Shown: positions 26,130 through 37,243, counted from the stretch's first letter. The stretch: 64,000 nucleotides of DNA from Ralstonia sp. 25mfcol4.1 (GCF_900104095.1 NZ_FNJO01000001.1:124001-188000); one strand, 5' to 3'. Made by a program: numbers and translations. Notes: generated from the letters alone by a model not told the origin.

Positions 26130-27833
26130 CTAAATTTCAAACACCGGCTTCACAACAGTTCGACCGTGGTGATGGACTTGGTGATGGCAGTTGGGATGCA
26201 GCAATACTCGATTCCCTAGAGCGTCCGAACCTCCGTGGGTTCGGTAGACGATGTGATGGTCATCCCATCCCGTCTCTTTGGTTATCTTGCATTGACACAC
26301 CGCGCACAAGCCTCGCTGGTCGACATACAACTTGATCCACTGTTTCCGGTGCGACATGTTTTCCAACATGCGATCCCGACGTAGATTTTCGCCATACATC
26401 TCCTGCGCTGGATCAAAGGGATTGAAGTCCCCCCGAATCTTCTTGTGCCGTTTGATGGGCGTGCTAGCAAGCGAGTACAGCTCCCGCCAGCGCTTTTCCC
26501 CATCGCCTTCCACTAACTCGGTCCCGAACACCCAGTTCCGATCACCCAACGAAGCGAAGTACTTCTTCCGCACCCATTCGGTGTTCTTTTCTCGGTGCCG
26601 CCGTTTCGCCCACCAGAATAGAGCCCGGAAAATCTGGTGCTCCATCTTGTTGAACGTCGCCTTCGCAACCACTGGGCTGTGATACTGTGCCCACCCCCGC
26701 AGCATCGGGTTCAGCAATCGGATCAAGACCTCCTGCTTTACCGTCTTGTTTGCACTGATTGCTTCCTTCACCTTGCGATAAAACGCTTGCGCGTTTTTCT
26801 TGCTCGGTTTGATGAGCAGCCTTCCAGAGTATTTCCGGAAATGCCACCCAAGGAAGTCAAAACCTTCGGCGATGTTGACGATCCGCGTTTTCTCCGTGGA
26901 TAGCGAAAGTCCCCGTATTGCTAGGAACTCTTCCACCCATGGCTTAACTTCGTGCTCTAAGACCTCCGGGGTACTACCGGTGATCACGAAGTCGTCGGCG
27001 TATCGCACAACGTTTACCTTCAGCTTCTTCGTGTGAACAACACCAAGTTTCGCCCGCAAGGAGTCCACCAGTTGTCGTTCCAGTCCATTCAGTGCCACGT
27101 TTGCCAAGGTCGGGGAAATGATGCCCCCCTGTGGCGTTCCGGCTTCGGTCGCCTGAAACTGGCCTTGAAATACCACGCCAGCCTTCAGCCACTTCCGAAG
27201 GATTGCTCTGTCCATCGGGACGTTGCGCTCCAGCCAGTCGTGACTGATATGGTCAAAACACCCGCGGATATCCGCCTCCAGCACCCATTGGGCCGAAGCC
27301 TTTTGGGATAGGGAGACAAAGAGCTGGGACATCGCATCCGCAGTGGAACGATTGCTCCGGAACCCGTAAGAGTTCGGATCGCTCGTCCCTTCGGACACTG
27401 GTTCCAGCGCCAGCAGGTATAGCGCCTGCATGGCCCGGTCCAACATGGTCGGGATGCCCAAAGGGCGTTCCTTTCCGTTGGATTTGGGGATGAAGACCCG
27501 CCGTAATGGCATGGGCCGATACCCCCGGCGCTTCAACCGCCCGATGGCTTCCCATCGGACTTCAGGCGAGTCCCAGAGTTCGCGGTCGACACCTGCCGTC
27601 CGCTTACCTTGGTTCTCCGTCACTCGTCGTACCGCCGATGCCTTGGCGGAGAACGAGCGGGTCAGAGATCGTTGCAGGGCTTTCACTCTGCGCCAATCCC
27701 CTTCCTGTGTTGCCTTCGCAATTCGAATCTGCATTGCTCGAACATTCCGTTCGACGCGGCGCCAATTGATGTCGCCCCATCGCTGGGGGATGCCGGAGGG
27801 CGCAGATTCATCCTTGCGGATCAATGCTTCCAT
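26130..27833 (-). CDS. ltrA: Group II intron reverse transcriptase/maturase with HNH endonuclease
   Basis: 567-residue intron-encoded protein helping splicing and retrohoming. Order: N-terminal RT0 region (AVRRVTENQGKRTAGVDRELWDS in part), palm/finger reverse-transcriptase blocks (RPLGIPTMLDRAMQALYLLALEP in part, GTPQGGIISPTLANVAL, catalytic RYADDFVITG), maturase domain X (NPMLRGWAQYHSPVVAKATF), a basic DNA-binding stretch, and a C-terminal HNH nuclease (CAVCQC, DDHHIVYRTHGGS, HPNCHHQVHH). All catalytic residues look intact and there is no frameshift, so the element may be active. The symbol follows the LtrA family and is not locus-specific. Confidence 0.95.
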   Translation of the reverse strand: MEALIRKDESAPSGIPQRWGDINWRRVERNVRAMQIRIAKATQEGDWRRVKALQRSLTRSFSAKASAVRRVTENQGKRTAGVDRELWDSPEVRWEAIGRLKRRGYRPMPLRRVFIPKSNGKERPLGIPTMLDRAMQALYLLALEPVSEGTSDPNSYGFRSNRSTADAMSQLFVSLSQKASAQWVLEADIRGCFDHISHDWLERNVPMDRAILRKWLKAGVVFQGQFQATEAGTPQGGIISPTLANVALNGLERQLVDSLRAKLGVVHTKKLKVNVVRYADDFVITGSTPEVLEHEVKPWVEEFLAIRGLSLSTEKTRIVNIAEGFDFLGWHFRKYSGRLLIKPSKKNAQAFYRKVKEAISANKTVKQEVLIRLLNPMLRGWAQYHSPVVAKATFNKMEHQIFRALFWWAKRRHREKNTEWVRKKYFASLGDRNWVFGTELVEGDGEKRWRELYSLASTPIKRHKKIRGDFNPFDPAQEMYGENLRRDRMLENMSHRKQWIKLYVDQRGLCAVCQCKITKETGWDDHHIVYRTHGGSDALGNRVLLHPNCHHQVHHHGRTVVKPVFEI

Positions 27834-28980
27834 GCTGCTCTCCTATCTTGAGGACTTCCCCAAACAGAAGAGACAACACGCCCCTTGAGGGGCGTGTCAC
27901 CCCTCAAGGGAAGAAAATTAAACAAGCGAGTTCAGTCAGCCGTCTTGCGACGAAAGACCAGTTGGAAGTCTGCCCGCTTTCGCGTGGGGAACGAGCCCCT
28001 ATCCGGATCATTACAACCCGGCATTCGCTTTCTCCAACCTCCCATACCCGCACAGCCAACAGCGTCCCTTACGGTTCGCCTGCCGAAGCCAACCAGCACT
28101 CCGGCAGCCATACGGGCTTACCACGTTCCCTGCGCGTTACAAGACCGGGTTAGGGCCTGCCTCTCCACCGGTGGCCGTCATGGCGACGTGTCTCGACTGT
28201 CCAGCGAGACATCCGGCCACATACCTTTTTGGTTAGTGCCTATCAGCAGCTTTGGCACTGCAATCCTGACGGTGTTTATCAGCAGTTCACATATGTTGCC
28301 CATACCAGTCAGCCTGGCTCCTCAACCCCATTGCTGCTCGGAGTCTCTACGCCTCTATCTCACAATAGTGACGCACCCTTGCGGGGGCTACGTTGTCAGG
28401 AGAGCTTCACACCCCACCGTTAACCAGTGACGCGTGTCTCCCTAGGCTACTGCTAGTCGCATAGCAGGTTCTCTATCGGGGCACCCTCTCGGGTGTACTC
28501 GACCGAACCATAACGCGCAGAGCTATACGCTCCGGGAACCTCACTTCATTACTTCAGTGCCTCCATACTGGCAGGCGCTTGACGACAGACGTGCTCTCGC
28601 GAGCGTGTGGTCTGCGTCCCAAAGAACGTAGCGCCGACCCAACCGGGCCGGTTTTGAATGCTATGTAGCGGAGATGCAACAAAACTGCCGCTGCATACCC
28701 ACCCGCACCTACCAACGTAGGGCGTTGACCGAGAACTTGCCCAAAGGCAAGCGTCTCCGCCTTTGGGCAATGGCTGGACATCCATCCAGCAGAAAGCAAG
28801 CTGCGAGTTAGCCGATGCGCTGGCCTTCCCACCACACATAGACTCACCCAGCCTTGCGACTGGGCTTGTCAAAGCAAGAAATGGTTGAGATTGGACGGTT
28901 CAGGCCGAAGCCTTCCCCTTGTCTCAACAAAGGTCGATGCTCTTAACGTAGAGCGGCCGGACACGAAGTGCGTGTCGCAC
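27834..28980 (-). ncRNA. Group II intron 5' RNA region (domains I-III and start of IV)
   Basis: No credible gene is seen; the region is RNA of the intron. Strong hairpins are visible, including a 12-bp stem (28737-28748 with 28759-28770; TTGCCCAAAGGC) and a 10-bp inverted repeat ACACGCCCCT/AGGGGCGTGT just upstream of the maturase gene. The first bases GTGCGACACG pair back on CGTGTC a few bases later, as in domain I. Domain limits cannot be drawn by eye. Confidence 0.75.
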
Positions 28981-29061
28981 GAACAGGGGGATTCTAGCAG
29001 CCATCTTGATCACTTTTGCTCAAATTCCCCCAATAGGCACGCCATTCGCAGCGAACGGCTA

Positions 29062-30333
29062 TCAGTCTGGGCGGTCGGCGCCCCGATCCGGGCCGCTTTC
29101 GGTGCCCTCGCGGGGGTCCACGGCGTCCCAGTCATCGTCGCCGGCCGGGGGCGGAATGCCCTCCAGACGCGGATCGAATGGGGCCGGCTCGTCCGGCCGC
29201 GAAGCCAGCCACTGGGCGAGCTCTACCACGGCTTCGCGCAGGGCATCGAGACCCAGCCCATCACGCGCCGAAATGAACACGCGCGTCGGCACGCCTTCCT
29301 CGTTGCGCTCGATGCGAGGGCCCTGCTCCAGCAGTTCCGGCGCCGCATCGATCTTGTTCATCACCACGATTTGCGGGATGTCGGAGGCGTTGATTTCCGC
29401 CAGTACGCGGTTCACCTGCTCGATCTGCTCATGGCGCACGGGGCTCGACGCGTCCACCACGTGCAGCAGCAGGTCCGCGTGGACCGTTTCGTCCAGCGTG
29501 GCGCGGAACGCCGCCACCAGCTGCGTCGGCAGGTCGCGAATGAAGCCGACCGTATCGGACAGCACCACATTGCCGAATCCATCCAGAAACAGCCGGCGCG
29601 AGGTGGTGTCGAGCGTGGCGAACAGCTGATCGGCCGCATACGCCCGCGCCTTGGTCAGCGCATTGAACAGCGTCGACTTTCCTGCGTTGGTATAGCCGAC
29701 CAGCGAAATGCTGAGCGTGTCGTTACGGGCGCGGGCACGGCGCTGCGTATGGTGCTGGCGCTGCAGGCGCGCCAGATCGGTCTTGAGCCGCTTGGCGCGA
29801 TCATCGAGCATCCGGCGGTCCAGTTCGAGCTGTCGCTCGCCAGGGCCGCCGCGCATGCCGATACCGCCCTTCTGGCGCTCCAGGTGGCTCCACGCCCGCA
29901 CCAGGCGCGACGCCTGGTATTGCACCTGGGCCAGTTCCACCTGCACCTTGCCCACGTGGCTTTGCGCACGCTGGCCGAAGATATCGAGGATCAGGCCGGT
30001 ACGGTCGATCACGTGACGCCCCAGGAATCGCTCCAGGTTACGTTGCTGGGCCGGGCTCAGTGCGTGGTTGAAGACGACCACATCGGCATCCAGGGCGTCC
30101 GCCGCCTCCTTGAGCTCTTCCGCCTTGCCCGAACCGATGAACAACGCCGGATCGGGGCGCGATCGCTTGCCGGTCAGCGTGTGTACTGGCACCGAGCCGG
30201 CCGTGGAGGTCAGCAGCGACAGTTCGGAAAGGCTTTCCTGGAAGTCATGCTTGCCGAAATCCACGCCGACAAGGATCGCGCGCGAAGGATCGGTCTGGGA
30301 GGTAGCTCTGGGTTGCAAGCGGGTGGACGCCAA
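29062..30333 (-). CDS. hflX: GTPase HflX
   Basis: Ribosome-associated GTPase that splits stalled 70S ribosomes and is classically linked to hfq-hflKC. 423 residues: N-terminal HflX domain (VDRTGL-like VIDRTGLILDIFGQRAQS, GGIGMRGGPGERQLELDRR), G domain with P-loop GYTNAGKSTLFNAL, DTVGFIRDLP and NKID, and an acidic, Pro/Asp-rich tail. The start is a TTG at 30333, since no ATG occurs before the conserved ILVGVDF region; the true start is therefore uncertain. The downstream partner hflK is now separated from it by a 2.9-kb intron. Confidence 0.93.
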   Translation of the reverse strand: MASTRLQPRATSQTDPSRAILVGVDFGKHDFQESLSELSLLTSTAGSVPVHTLTGKRSRPDPALFIGSGKAEELKEAADALDADVVVFNHALSPAQQRNLERFLGRHVIDRTGLILDIFGQRAQSHVGKVQVELAQVQYQASRLVRAWSHLERQKGGIGMRGGPGERQLELDRRMLDDRAKRLKTDLARLQRQHHTQRRARARNDTLSISLVGYTNAGKSTLFNALTKARAYAADQLFATLDTTSRRLFLDGFGNVVLSDTVGFIRDLPTQLVAAFRATLDETVHADLLLHVVDASSPVRHEQIEQVNRVLAEINASDIPQIVVMNKIDAAPELLEQGPRIERNEEGVPTRVFISARDGLGLDALREAVVELAQWLASRPDEPAPFDPRLEGIPPPAGDDDWDAVDPREGTESGPDRGADRPD

Positions 30334-30583
30334 GCGCCGGAAAAATAGGTTGGAAAACGGGGTTGGATCCGATTGTCAAGACAATGGCAGGACTCGCCGC
30401 GGCAAGCTGTCGCTCACCAGTGCCAAGGAGCTCGGTGACGGATGCAGGCTTGATCGGGAACCGGATTCGGAAGGTGCCGCCCTGTCAGGGCAGCGCCCGC
30501 GGCGCAGGCCGGAGAACAGCTGGGGCGGGAACGTGCAGCGTGACGGCCGCATGCGGATGCGGCCGCCCACAAACGAGGAAAAA

Positions 30584-30823
30584 TCAGCCCTCGGAGGAAT
30601 CATCCACACGGAAATTGACCGCGCGCGCCGGCACGACGGTAGAAATCGCATGCTTGTACACCATTTGCGTCACAGTGTTACGCAACAGCACGACATACTG
30701 GTCGAACGACTCGATATTGCCTTGCAGCTTGATGCCATTGACGAGATAGATGGAAACCGGCACGTGCTCTTTGCGCAGCGCGTTAAGGAACGGGTCTTGT
30801 AGCAATTGCCCTTTGTTGCTCAT
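30584..30823 (-). CDS. hfq: RNA chaperone Hfq
   Basis: Sm-like hexameric RNA chaperone that pairs small RNAs with mRNAs. 79 residues with Sm1 ([22 protein letters not shown] in part) and the Sm2 signature [12 protein letters not shown]. The ATG at 30823 follows TTTTGGAG at proper spacing and gives [12 protein letters not shown]; an upstream in-frame ATG is less suitable. It lies between der and hflX on the same strand, as in related betaproteobacteria. The C-terminal tail is short and acidic (VDDSSEG). Confidence 0.97.
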   Translation of the reverse strand: MSNKGQLLQDPFLNALRKEHVPVSIYLVNGIKLQGNIESFDQYVVLLRNTVTQMVYKHAISTVVPARAVNFRVDDSSEG

Positions 30824-31034
30824 GGCACACTCCAAAATTATAGATTTAGTGATGGATCATGGGGACGAAAGTCCCCGGTTCAAGTCAGTTGGCGCAAAAA
30901 CGCGCCAGAAAAAAGATCAAAACGGTACCAAGCTGGCATCAACGCAGCAGGGCTTCCCCTGCTACTCGTGAATTTAGCCGCAGTTCCAAACGAACGCAAA
31001 CGAAACTTCGGACGAGGAACGGCACCTTTTGGGC

Positions 31035-32378
31035 TCAATCCTTCGATTCGGCGTAAGGGTTTTTGTTCGTACGGAATTCGATGCGCAACGGCGTGCCCTT
31101 GAGCTTGAACGCCGTCCGGAAGCGGTTTTCCAGATAACGCTTGTACGCGTCCGTCACGTTCTGCAGTCCGTTGCCGTGGATGACCACGATCGGAGGATTG
31201 GAACCGCCCTGGTGCGCGTAGCGCATCTTGGGGCGCGACACCCCCGCGCGCTTCGGTTGCTGGAATTCCACCGCTTCCTGCAGCACTCGCGTGAGTTGCG
31301 GCGTCGGCAGCTTGACCATCGCGGCGGCGTACGCATCGTCGACCGAGCGCAGCAATGCACCAATTCCGGTACGTTCCTTGGCCGACACGTAATGGACGTT
31401 CGCGAAGCTCAGGAACTGGAGCTTGCGCTCCAGGTCGTGCTTCACGCGGTCGCGGGCGTGGCCGTCAAGGCCATCCCACTTGTTCACGCCCACCACCAGT
31501 GCGCGGCCCGACTCCACGATAAAGCCGGCGATATGCGCATCCTGCTCGGAAATGTCCTGCTGGGCATCGAGCAGCAGCACCACCACGTTGGCATCCGCAA
31601 TCGACTGCAGCGTCTTGACCACCGAGAACTTTTCGATGGCCTCGAACACCTTGCCGCGCTTGCGCAGGCCCGCGGTGTCGATCAGCGTGTAGGGCTTGCC
31701 GCCACGCTCGAACTCCACATAGATCGCGTCGCGCGTGGTGCCCGGCATATCGAACGCGATCACGCGTTCTTCGCCGATCAGCGTGTTGACCAGCGTGGAT
31801 TTGCCGACGTTCGGCCGGCCCACGATGGCGATCTTTGTGCCGCGCTGGCCGGCGTCGTCCTGGTCGGCCAGTTCCGGCCGCTCCTGCACGGCAAGCTCCA
31901 GCGCCTCGTCGACGAGTTCGCTCACGCCGTCGCCGTGCGTGGACGAGATCGCGTACGGATCGCCCATGCCCAGCTCGTAGAAGTCGGCTGCCACCGAGGT
32001 GTACCTCATGCCCTCGGCCTTGTTGACGGCCAGCATGATGCGCCGACCGGTCTTGCGCAGGTAGTCGGCGATCACCCGATCCTGCGGCGCAAGCCCCAGG
32101 CGACCGTCCACCAGGAAGATCACGACGTCCGCTTCCACCACGGCCTGGCGCGTCTGCTTCGCCATCTCGGCCACGATGCCGTCCTTGGCAACGGGTTCGA
32201 AGCCGCCGGTGTCGATCACGATGAACGGACGATCGCCGATACGGCCCTCGCCGTAGTGGCGATCCCGTGTGAGGCCCGGCAGATCGGCGACGAGGGCGTC
32301 GCGCGAGCGGGTCATGCGATTGAATAGCGTCGACTTGCCCACATTAGGACGGCCGACGAGTGCGATAACTGGTTTCAT
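31035..32378 (-). CDS. der: Ribosome biogenesis GTPase Der (EngA)
   Basis: Essential GTPase with two tandem G domains needed for 50S assembly. 447 residues; each half has its own P-loop GRPNVGKST (N-terminal [16 protein letters not shown] and central [16 protein letters not shown]), with NKAEG and NKWDG as G4 motifs, and a C-terminal KH-like domain ([19 protein letters not shown]). Normal length. It lies 211 bases upstream of hfq and 268 bases downstream of bamB; no further gene is visible in those gaps. Confidence 0.97.
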   Translation of the reverse strand: MKPVIALVGRPNVGKSTLFNRMTRSRDALVADLPGLTRDRHYGEGRIGDRPFIVIDTGGFEPVAKDGIVAEMAKQTRQAVVEADVVIFLVDGRLGLAPQDRVIADYLRKTGRRIMLAVNKAEGMRYTSVAADFYELGMGDPYAISSTHGDGVSELVDEALELAVQERPELADQDDAGQRGTKIAIVGRPNVGKSTLVNTLIGEERVIAFDMPGTTRDAIYVEFERGGKPYTLIDTAGLRKRGKVFEAIEKFSVVKTLQSIADANVVVLLLDAQQDISEQDAHIAGFIVESGRALVVGVNKWDGLDGHARDRVKHDLERKLQFLSFANVHYVSAKERTGIGALLRSVDDAYAAAMVKLPTPQLTRVLQEAVEFQQPKRAGVSRPKMRYAHQGGSNPPIVVIHGNGLQNVTDAYKRYLENRFRTAFKLKGTPLRIEFRTNKNPYAESKD

Positions 32379-32646
32379 TCAATAAACGGAAACAGGGGCC
32401 GGCACGCGCCGTCCCCCAGCAATTCCGGAGTCATGTTGATCCGACAACCACCGTACTTGTCTACGGCTGGCCGCTTTTCCTGTCGGGGCGGATACGGAAC
32501 CGCAGTCCCATCCCGCTGTTGTTGGCACGACCAGGGATCATGCTACCGGATTGGCACCGCCCACGCGACAGGGGCATGGGCGGCCTTGCGTGCGCTGGCA
32601 CGCTTTCATTCTGGCACCATCGCTGGCGCCCCTGGCAATCAGCCGA

Positions 32647-33798
32647 TCAGTTCGGTACGAAGCCGTAGACGTCGCCGTCACGGGTCTGCACCACCAGCGT
32701 CTGGCCGGCAATCACCGGTGCGGCGCTGATCGCACTGCCGTCCGTCTTCATGCGCGCCAGGACGGTGCCATCCTCGCGCGACAGGAAGTGGACAAATCCT
32801 TCATAGTCGCCCACGACCACCGAGCGGCCGATGGACGCCGGGGCGCCCAGGCTGCGGTAGCGCAGGTCCGTATTCTTCCAACGCTCGTTGCCGTTCTGGC
32901 GATCGAACGAGAACACCGCCGACGTTTCGTCGCTGGCGAACAGCGAGCTGTCGTCCTGCGTCAGGCCCATCGGCGACGAGAAATCCTTGCCCCACTGCGG
33001 CTGGCCGTTGGCCAGTTCCAGGCAGGCAATGCGACCCTGGAACGTGGTGGCGCAAACCTGTCGGCCCATGACGGCTGGCATGCCCGTCACATCGTTCAGA
33101 CGCTCGATCTCGGACACCCCCTTCGGATACGACACCGTGCTTTCCCACCGCAGCACGCCATTGCCCGGAGCCAGCACGCCCAGCTTGCCGCCCGGGAAAC
33201 CCGTGACGATGCCATCACCGGCATACACCATGCCCATCGCGGCGCGCAGGTTCAGCGGTGACTGCGAACGCTGGTAGATCCAGCGGCGGTCGCCCGTGCC
33301 GGCATCCAGTCCGATGATACGGGTGTCGGTGGTACGCACCACCACCAGGCCGTTGCCAACCAGCGGTGCCGACAGGACCTCGCCATTGACCTGCTTCTTC
33401 CAGATCTGCTTGCCGCTCTTGTCGAACGCGTAGATCGCGCCCTTCTCTCCAGCCACGGCGGTCGTGTCGCCGTCCGAACCCGGACCCGAAGTCAGGTCAA
33501 GATCGGTCTTCGCCTTCCAGAGCGTCTGGCCGCTGCTGGCGTTGATCGCCATCACCGCGCCGCTCTTGCCAGACACGAACACCACATCGCCAGCTGCCAC
33601 CGGGGCCATGACGTACGGGCCGCTCTTGCCCACGTCGGCCTTCCAGGCCTGCTTGACCGACAGCGTGGCCGAAATCGGCTTCAGTTCGGTGGGCGGGTGC
33701 TTGTTTTCCTTGCTGAACAGCGAGCAGCCCGCCAGCAGGCCAAGGCAGGTGCCGGCCACGAGCGTACGGGTTGCGGCTGTGCGAAGCAATGACGTCAT
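32647..33798 (-). CDS. bamB: Outer membrane protein assembly factor BamB
   Basis: Lipoprotein of the BAM complex that inserts beta-barrel proteins into the outer membrane. 383 residues beginning [20 protein letters not shown] with lipobox LLAGCS, then a beta-propeller of PQQ-like repeats ([46 protein letters not shown]). The ATG at 33798 puts the lipobox correctly; the open frame extends 15 codons upstream. It follows the yfgM-like gene by 41 bases; yfgM-bamB-der is conserved. Confidence 0.95.
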   Translation of the reverse strand: MTSLLRTAATRTLVAGTCLGLLAGCSLFSKENKHPPTELKPISATLSVKQAWKADVGKSGPYVMAPVAAGDVVFVSGKSGAVMAINASSGQTLWKAKTDLDLTSGPGSDGDTTAVAGEKGAIYAFDKSGKQIWKKQVNGEVLSAPLVGNGLVVVRTTDTRIIGLDAGTGDRRWIYQRSQSPLNLRAAMGMVYAGDGIVTGFPGGKLGVLAPGNGVLRWESTVSYPKGVSEIERLNDVTGMPAVMGRQVCATTFQGRIACLELANGQPQWGKDFSSPMGLTQDDSSLFASDETSAVFSFDRQNGNERWKNTDLRYRSLGAPASIGRSVVVGDYEGFVHFLSREDGTVLARMKTDGSAISAAPVIAGQTLVVQTRDGDVYGFVPN

Positions 33799-33839
33799 AG
33801 GATGCGATCCTGAATTTTTTGAAAGGGTCCGCCGTCCGC

Positions 33840-34469
33840 TCACGCGGTGCCCAGCGCGTCGAGCTTGAACTGGATGATCTGGCGCATGCCGCCTTCACTC
33901 GCGCCGAGCTTTTCCAGCGCGCGGCGGTAGGCGGTGCGTGCCTCGTCGCGCTTGTCCTGGGCGGCCAGCAGATCGCCACGGCGATCGGCGAACAGCGCCT
34001 CGTATTGCGCAGGTGCATCCTTCAGCAGCGCCAGCCCCTGGTCGTAGGCCTTTTCGTCCAGCAGCACGCCGGCCAGGCGCACGCGCGCCAGCGGTGCGTA
34101 GTCGTCACCACCATGGTCGATAGCCCACTGCAGTTGCGTCTTGGCGCCGGCAAGGTCGCCCGCGTCGTACAGCACCTTGGCTGCCGTCAGCGCGCTCATC
34201 GGGCCATAGGCGGTGCGGCCGAACTTGTCTTCCAGATCGGTCGCCGCGCGCTTGACGCGCTCGGCGTCGCGCGCCTCGGCAGCCTTGGTCACCTGCTCGT
34301 ACAGCACCGCCGCGTCGCCGGCCTGCTTGCGCTGCCAGTAGTTCCAGCCGGACCAGCCCGCGAACGCCAGCAAGGCGACAATCAGCGCCCAGGTGACGGC
34401 ATTGCCATACTGTTTCCACCAGGCCTTGAGGCTCTCAAGCTGTTCCTGTTCTTCTAGATCGTAAGCCAT
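33840..34469 (-). CDS. yfgM: YfgM-type ancillary protein of the SecYEG translocon (TPR)
   Basis: 209-residue membrane-anchored TPR protein. It begins [20 protein letters not shown], typical of YfgM, followed by one membrane helix ([19 protein letters not shown]) and a periplasmic TPR domain. In Escherichia coli YfgM works with the chaperone PpiD at the Sec translocon. The ATG at 34469 was chosen for the conserved start, 12 codons inside the longest frame. It lies between hisS and bamB. Confidence 0.9.
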   Translation of the reverse strand: MAYDLEEQEQLESLKAWWKQYGNAVTWALIVALLAFAGWSGWNYWQRKQAGDAAVLYEQVTKAAEARDAERVKRAATDLEDKFGRTAYGPMSALTAAKVLYDAGDLAGAKTQLQWAIDHGGDDYAPLARVRLAGVLLDEKAYDQGLALLKDAPAQYEALFADRRGDLLAAQDKRDEARTAYRRALEKLGASEGGMRQIIQFKLDALGTA

Positions 34470-34556
34470 GTCGAGGCAGTTACCCGCGTTGGTTGAAATT
34501 GACACGGCCGCTTCCTGGCAGGACAGCGGCCGTGCGGCGCGATTCCGACGGCGTGC

Positions 34557-35909
34557 CTATTGCTCGTCGTCCTCGTCGTCCGATTCGATGTCGTCGACCA
34601 TCCTGTCGATGATGAAGTCGACGACATTCTCGGCCGGCACGCTTGTCTGCGGGCCGCCTTCGGCCGCATTGCCGCTGCGCAGCTGCTTGACCTGCACCGT
34701 GCCGGCGGCGATTTCGTCGTCGCCAATGATAACGGCAAAGGATGCGCCACTTGCGTCCGCGCGCTTCATCTGCGACTTGAAGCTGCCGCTTTTGCCGTCG
34801 GGCGTGGCATGGAAGACCACGTCCAGGCCTGCGTCGCGCAGCCGTTCGCCGGCAATCATCGCCTGCTCGCTCGCTGCCTGGCCCTGGTGGACCATGTACA
34901 CGTCGCAACCCTGCGATTCGGGCACCAGCTTTTCCTCGCGCAGCAATTCGATGATGCGCTCGATACCCATCGCCCAGCCGCAGGCCGGCGCGGGCTTGCC
35001 ACCCATCTGCTGGATCAGCGGATCGTAGCGGCCACCGCCGGCGATCGTGCCCTGGGCGCCGAGCTTGTCGGTGATCCACTCGAACACGGTCAGGTTGTAG
35101 TAGTCCAGACCGCGCACCAGGCGCGGATTGATCTTGAAGGGGATGTTGTTCGCCTTCAGTATCCGCTGCACGCCCTCGAAGTGGGCCAGCGATTCCTCGC
35201 CCAGGAAGTCGATCAGCTTCGGCGCGTTGGCCGCCATCTCCTGCAGCGCCGGATTCTTGGTGTCCAGCACGCGCAGCGGGTTGGTGTACAGGCGACGCTT
35301 GCCATCCTCGTCCAGGATGTCCTTGAAGCCTTCCAGGTACTTGATCAGTTCCTCGCGGTGCGCGGCACGCTCGTGTGCCTGGCCCAGCGAGTTCAGTTCC
35401 AGGCGCACGCCGACCAGGCCCAGGTCGTCCCACAGGCGCTGGCACATCAGGATGATTTCCGCATCCACGTCCGGGCCGGCAAAGCCCAGCGCCTCGGCAC
35501 CAAGCTGGTGGAACTGGCGATAGCGGCCACGCTGCGGCTTTTCGTGACGGAACATCGGGCCGGTGTACCACAGGCGCTTCGGGCCGTCGTACAGCAGATT
35601 GTGCTCGATGGTGGAACGCACGGCCGCCGCGGTGCCTTCCGGACGCAGCGTCAGGTTCTCGCCGTTCAGGGCGTCGGTGAAGGAATACATTTCCTTCTCG
35701 ACGATGTCGGTCACCTCGCCGATACCGCGCACGAAGAGCTGCGTATGCTCGACGATCGGCGTGCGGATCTGCTGATAGCCATAGGCACGCAGCATACTGC
35801 GCGCGGCGTTCTCAAACATTTCCCACAGCGGGGCGTCGGCGGGCAGCATGTCGTTCATGCCCTTCACGCCCTGCAGTGCCTTGTCGGCCTTCGTCTTGTC
35901 TTCGCTCAT
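34557..35909 (-). CDS. hisS: Histidyl-tRNA synthetase
   Basis: Charges tRNA-His. 450 residues: [20 protein letters not shown] at the N-terminus, class II motif 2 ([19 protein letters not shown]), the histidine-specific [15 protein letters not shown] and [14 protein letters not shown], and a C-terminal anticodon-binding domain with an acidic end (ESDDEDDEQ). The frame stays open upstream across ispG, but the ATG at 35909 gives the true N-terminus. It lies 41 bases after ispG. Confidence 0.97.
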   Translation of the reverse strand: MSEDKTKADKALQGVKGMNDMLPADAPLWEMFENAARSMLRAYGYQQIRTPIVEHTQLFVRGIGEVTDIVEKEMYSFTDALNGENLTLRPEGTAAAVRSTIEHNLLYDGPKRLWYTGPMFRHEKPQRGRYRQFHQLGAEALGFAGPDVDAEIILMCQRLWDDLGLVGVRLELNSLGQAHERAAHREELIKYLEGFKDILDEDGKRRLYTNPLRVLDTKNPALQEMAANAPKLIDFLGEESLAHFEGVQRILKANNIPFKINPRLVRGLDYYNLTVFEWITDKLGAQGTIAGGGRYDPLIQQMGGKPAPACGWAMGIERIIELLREEKLVPESQGCDVYMVHQGQAASEQAMIAGERLRDAGLDVVFHATPDGKSGSFKSQMKRADASGASFAVIIGDDEIAAGTVQVKQLRSGNAAEGGPQTSVPAENVVDFIIDRMVDDIESDDEDDEQ

Positions 35910-35950
35910 TGTTCTCTTCGTGATACCGATTCTGACCTGGCGCCCTGCGC

Positions 35951-37243
35951 TCAGGCCACCGCGCCCTGTTTTGCCTGCCTGGCATTCGGGCCGTAGTGCG
36001 AGCGGACGTACTCGTCCACGATCGCCTGGAATTCCTGGGCAATGTTCTCGCCGCGCAGCGTCTTGACCTTCACGCCATCGACGAACACCGGCGCTGCCGG
36101 CGATTCGCCCGAGCCGGGCAGCGAAATGCCGATATTGGCGTGCTTGCTCTCGCCGGGGCCGTTGACGATGCAGCCCATCACGGCCACGTCCATCTCTTCC
36201 ACACCCGGGAACTCGTTCTTCCAGACCGGCATCTGCTCGCGCAGATAACCCTGGATGCTGGCCGCCAGCTCCTGGAACGTCGTGCTCGTGGTACGACCGC
36301 AACCGGGGCATGCGATCACCATCGGGGTGAAGTTGCGCAGGCCCATCGTCTGCAGGATTTCCTGGCCGACGTAGACTTCCTTCTCGCGCGCCGCGCCGGG
36401 TTCCGGCGTCAGCGAAATACGAATCGTGTCGCCGATGCCTTCCTGCAGCAGCACCGACAACGCCGCCGTCGAGGCCACGATGCCCTTGCTGCCCATGCCG
36501 GCCTCGGTCAGGCCCAGATGCAGCGCATACTCGCAGCGGCGCGACAGTTCGCGGTACACCGCCACCAGTTCCTGCACCTGCGAAACCTTGCACGACAGGA
36601 TGATCTGGTTGCCAGCCAGGCCGATTTCCTCGGCCTTCTGCGCCGACTCGATCGCCGACGTGATCAGTGCCTCGACCATCACGCTCTGCGCGGGCCACGG
36701 CTCTGCGCGCCTGGCGTTCTCGTCCATGATGCGCGCGAGCAGGTCCTGGTCCAGGCTGCCCCAGTTCACCCCGATGCGCACCGGCTTGTTGTAGCGGCAC
36801 GCCATCTCGATCATCTCGGCGAACTGCTTGTCGCGCTTGGCGCCCTTGCCCACGTTGCCGGGGTTGATCCGATACTTCGACAGCGCCTGCGCGCACTCGG
36901 GATAGTCGTGCAGCAGCGTATGGCCGTTGTAGTGGAAGTCGCCCACCAGCGGCACGTTCACGCCCATGCGGTCCAGTTGCTCGCGGACGGCCGGCACGGC
37001 CGCCGCGGCTTCCGGCGTATTGACGGTAATTCGGACGATCTCGGAGCCTGCGCGCGCCAGATCCTTGATCTGGATGGCAGTGCCGATCGCGTCGACGGTG
37101 TCCGTATTGGTCATCGACTGGACGCGCACGGGTGCGCCGCCGCCGATCGTCACGATATTGTCGCCCCACACGACGCTGGCCTGGCGCGAGACACGGCGCG
37201 GCAGCGGACCCGGAATCACCGGGTGGGAAGCATTCTGGTGCAT
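35951..37243 (-). CDS. ispG: 4-hydroxy-3-methylbut-2-enyl-diphosphate synthase IspG (GcpE)
   Basis: Fe-S enzyme of the MEP isoprenoid pathway. 430 residues: N-terminal barrel ([39 protein letters not shown]) and C-terminal domain with the cluster cysteines in CPGCGRTT and GCIVNGPGE. The ATG at 37243 is preferred because AAGGTGG lies just upstream; an ATG at 37267 is in frame but has no ribosome-binding site. It lies between rodZ and hisS, as in related genomes. Confidence 0.96.
   Translation of the reverse strand: MHQNASHPVIPGPLPRRVSRQASVVWGDNIVTIGGGAPVRVQSMTNTDTVDAIGTAIQIKDLARAGSEIVRITVNTPEAAAAVPAVREQLDRMGVNVPLVGDFHYNGHTLLHDYPECAQALSKYRINPGNVGKGAKRDKQFAEMIEMACRYNKPVRIGVNWGSLDQDLLARIMDENARRAEPWPAQSVMVEALITSAIESAQKAEEIGLAGNQIILSCKVSQVQELVAVYRELSRRCEYALHLGLTEAGMGSKGIVASTAALSVLLQEGIGDTIRISLTPEPGAAREKEVYVGQEILQTMGLRNFTPMVIACPGCGRTTSTTFQELAASIQGYLREQMPVWKNEFPGVEEMDVAVMGCIVNGPGESKHANIGISLPGSGESPAAPVFVDGVKVKTLRGENIAQEFQAIVDEYVRSHYGPNARQAKQGAVA

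Larger units (their letters stand above)
26033..28980 (-). mobile_element. Group II intron with intact maturase, inserted between hflX and hflK
   Basis: Ribozyme retroelement on the same strand as the host operon. The 5' boundary is clear: the intron begins GTGCGACACG at 28980 (minus strand). The 3' part shows a textbook 34-base domain V at 26075-26108 (AGC triad, GAAA tetraloop, two-base bulge) and a domain VI hairpin next to it with bulged A. The exact 3' splice site is placed within about 5 bases of 26033. Domain IV holds the reverse-transcriptase gene. The RNA part 5' of that gene is about 1.15 kb, on the long side. The element separates hflX from hflK; the uninterrupted spacer would have been about 100-115 bases. 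Confidence 0.92.

Noticed and set aside
28885-30348. Plus-strand frame antisense to hflX running into the intron end
   Set aside because: Crosses the intron boundary and covers a conserved hflX; no domain is seen.
34557-37169. Apparent 870-residue fusion upstream of hisS
   Set aside because: The extra part is an out-of-frame reading of ispG; hisS starts at the ATG at 35909 and ispG is intact in its own frame.
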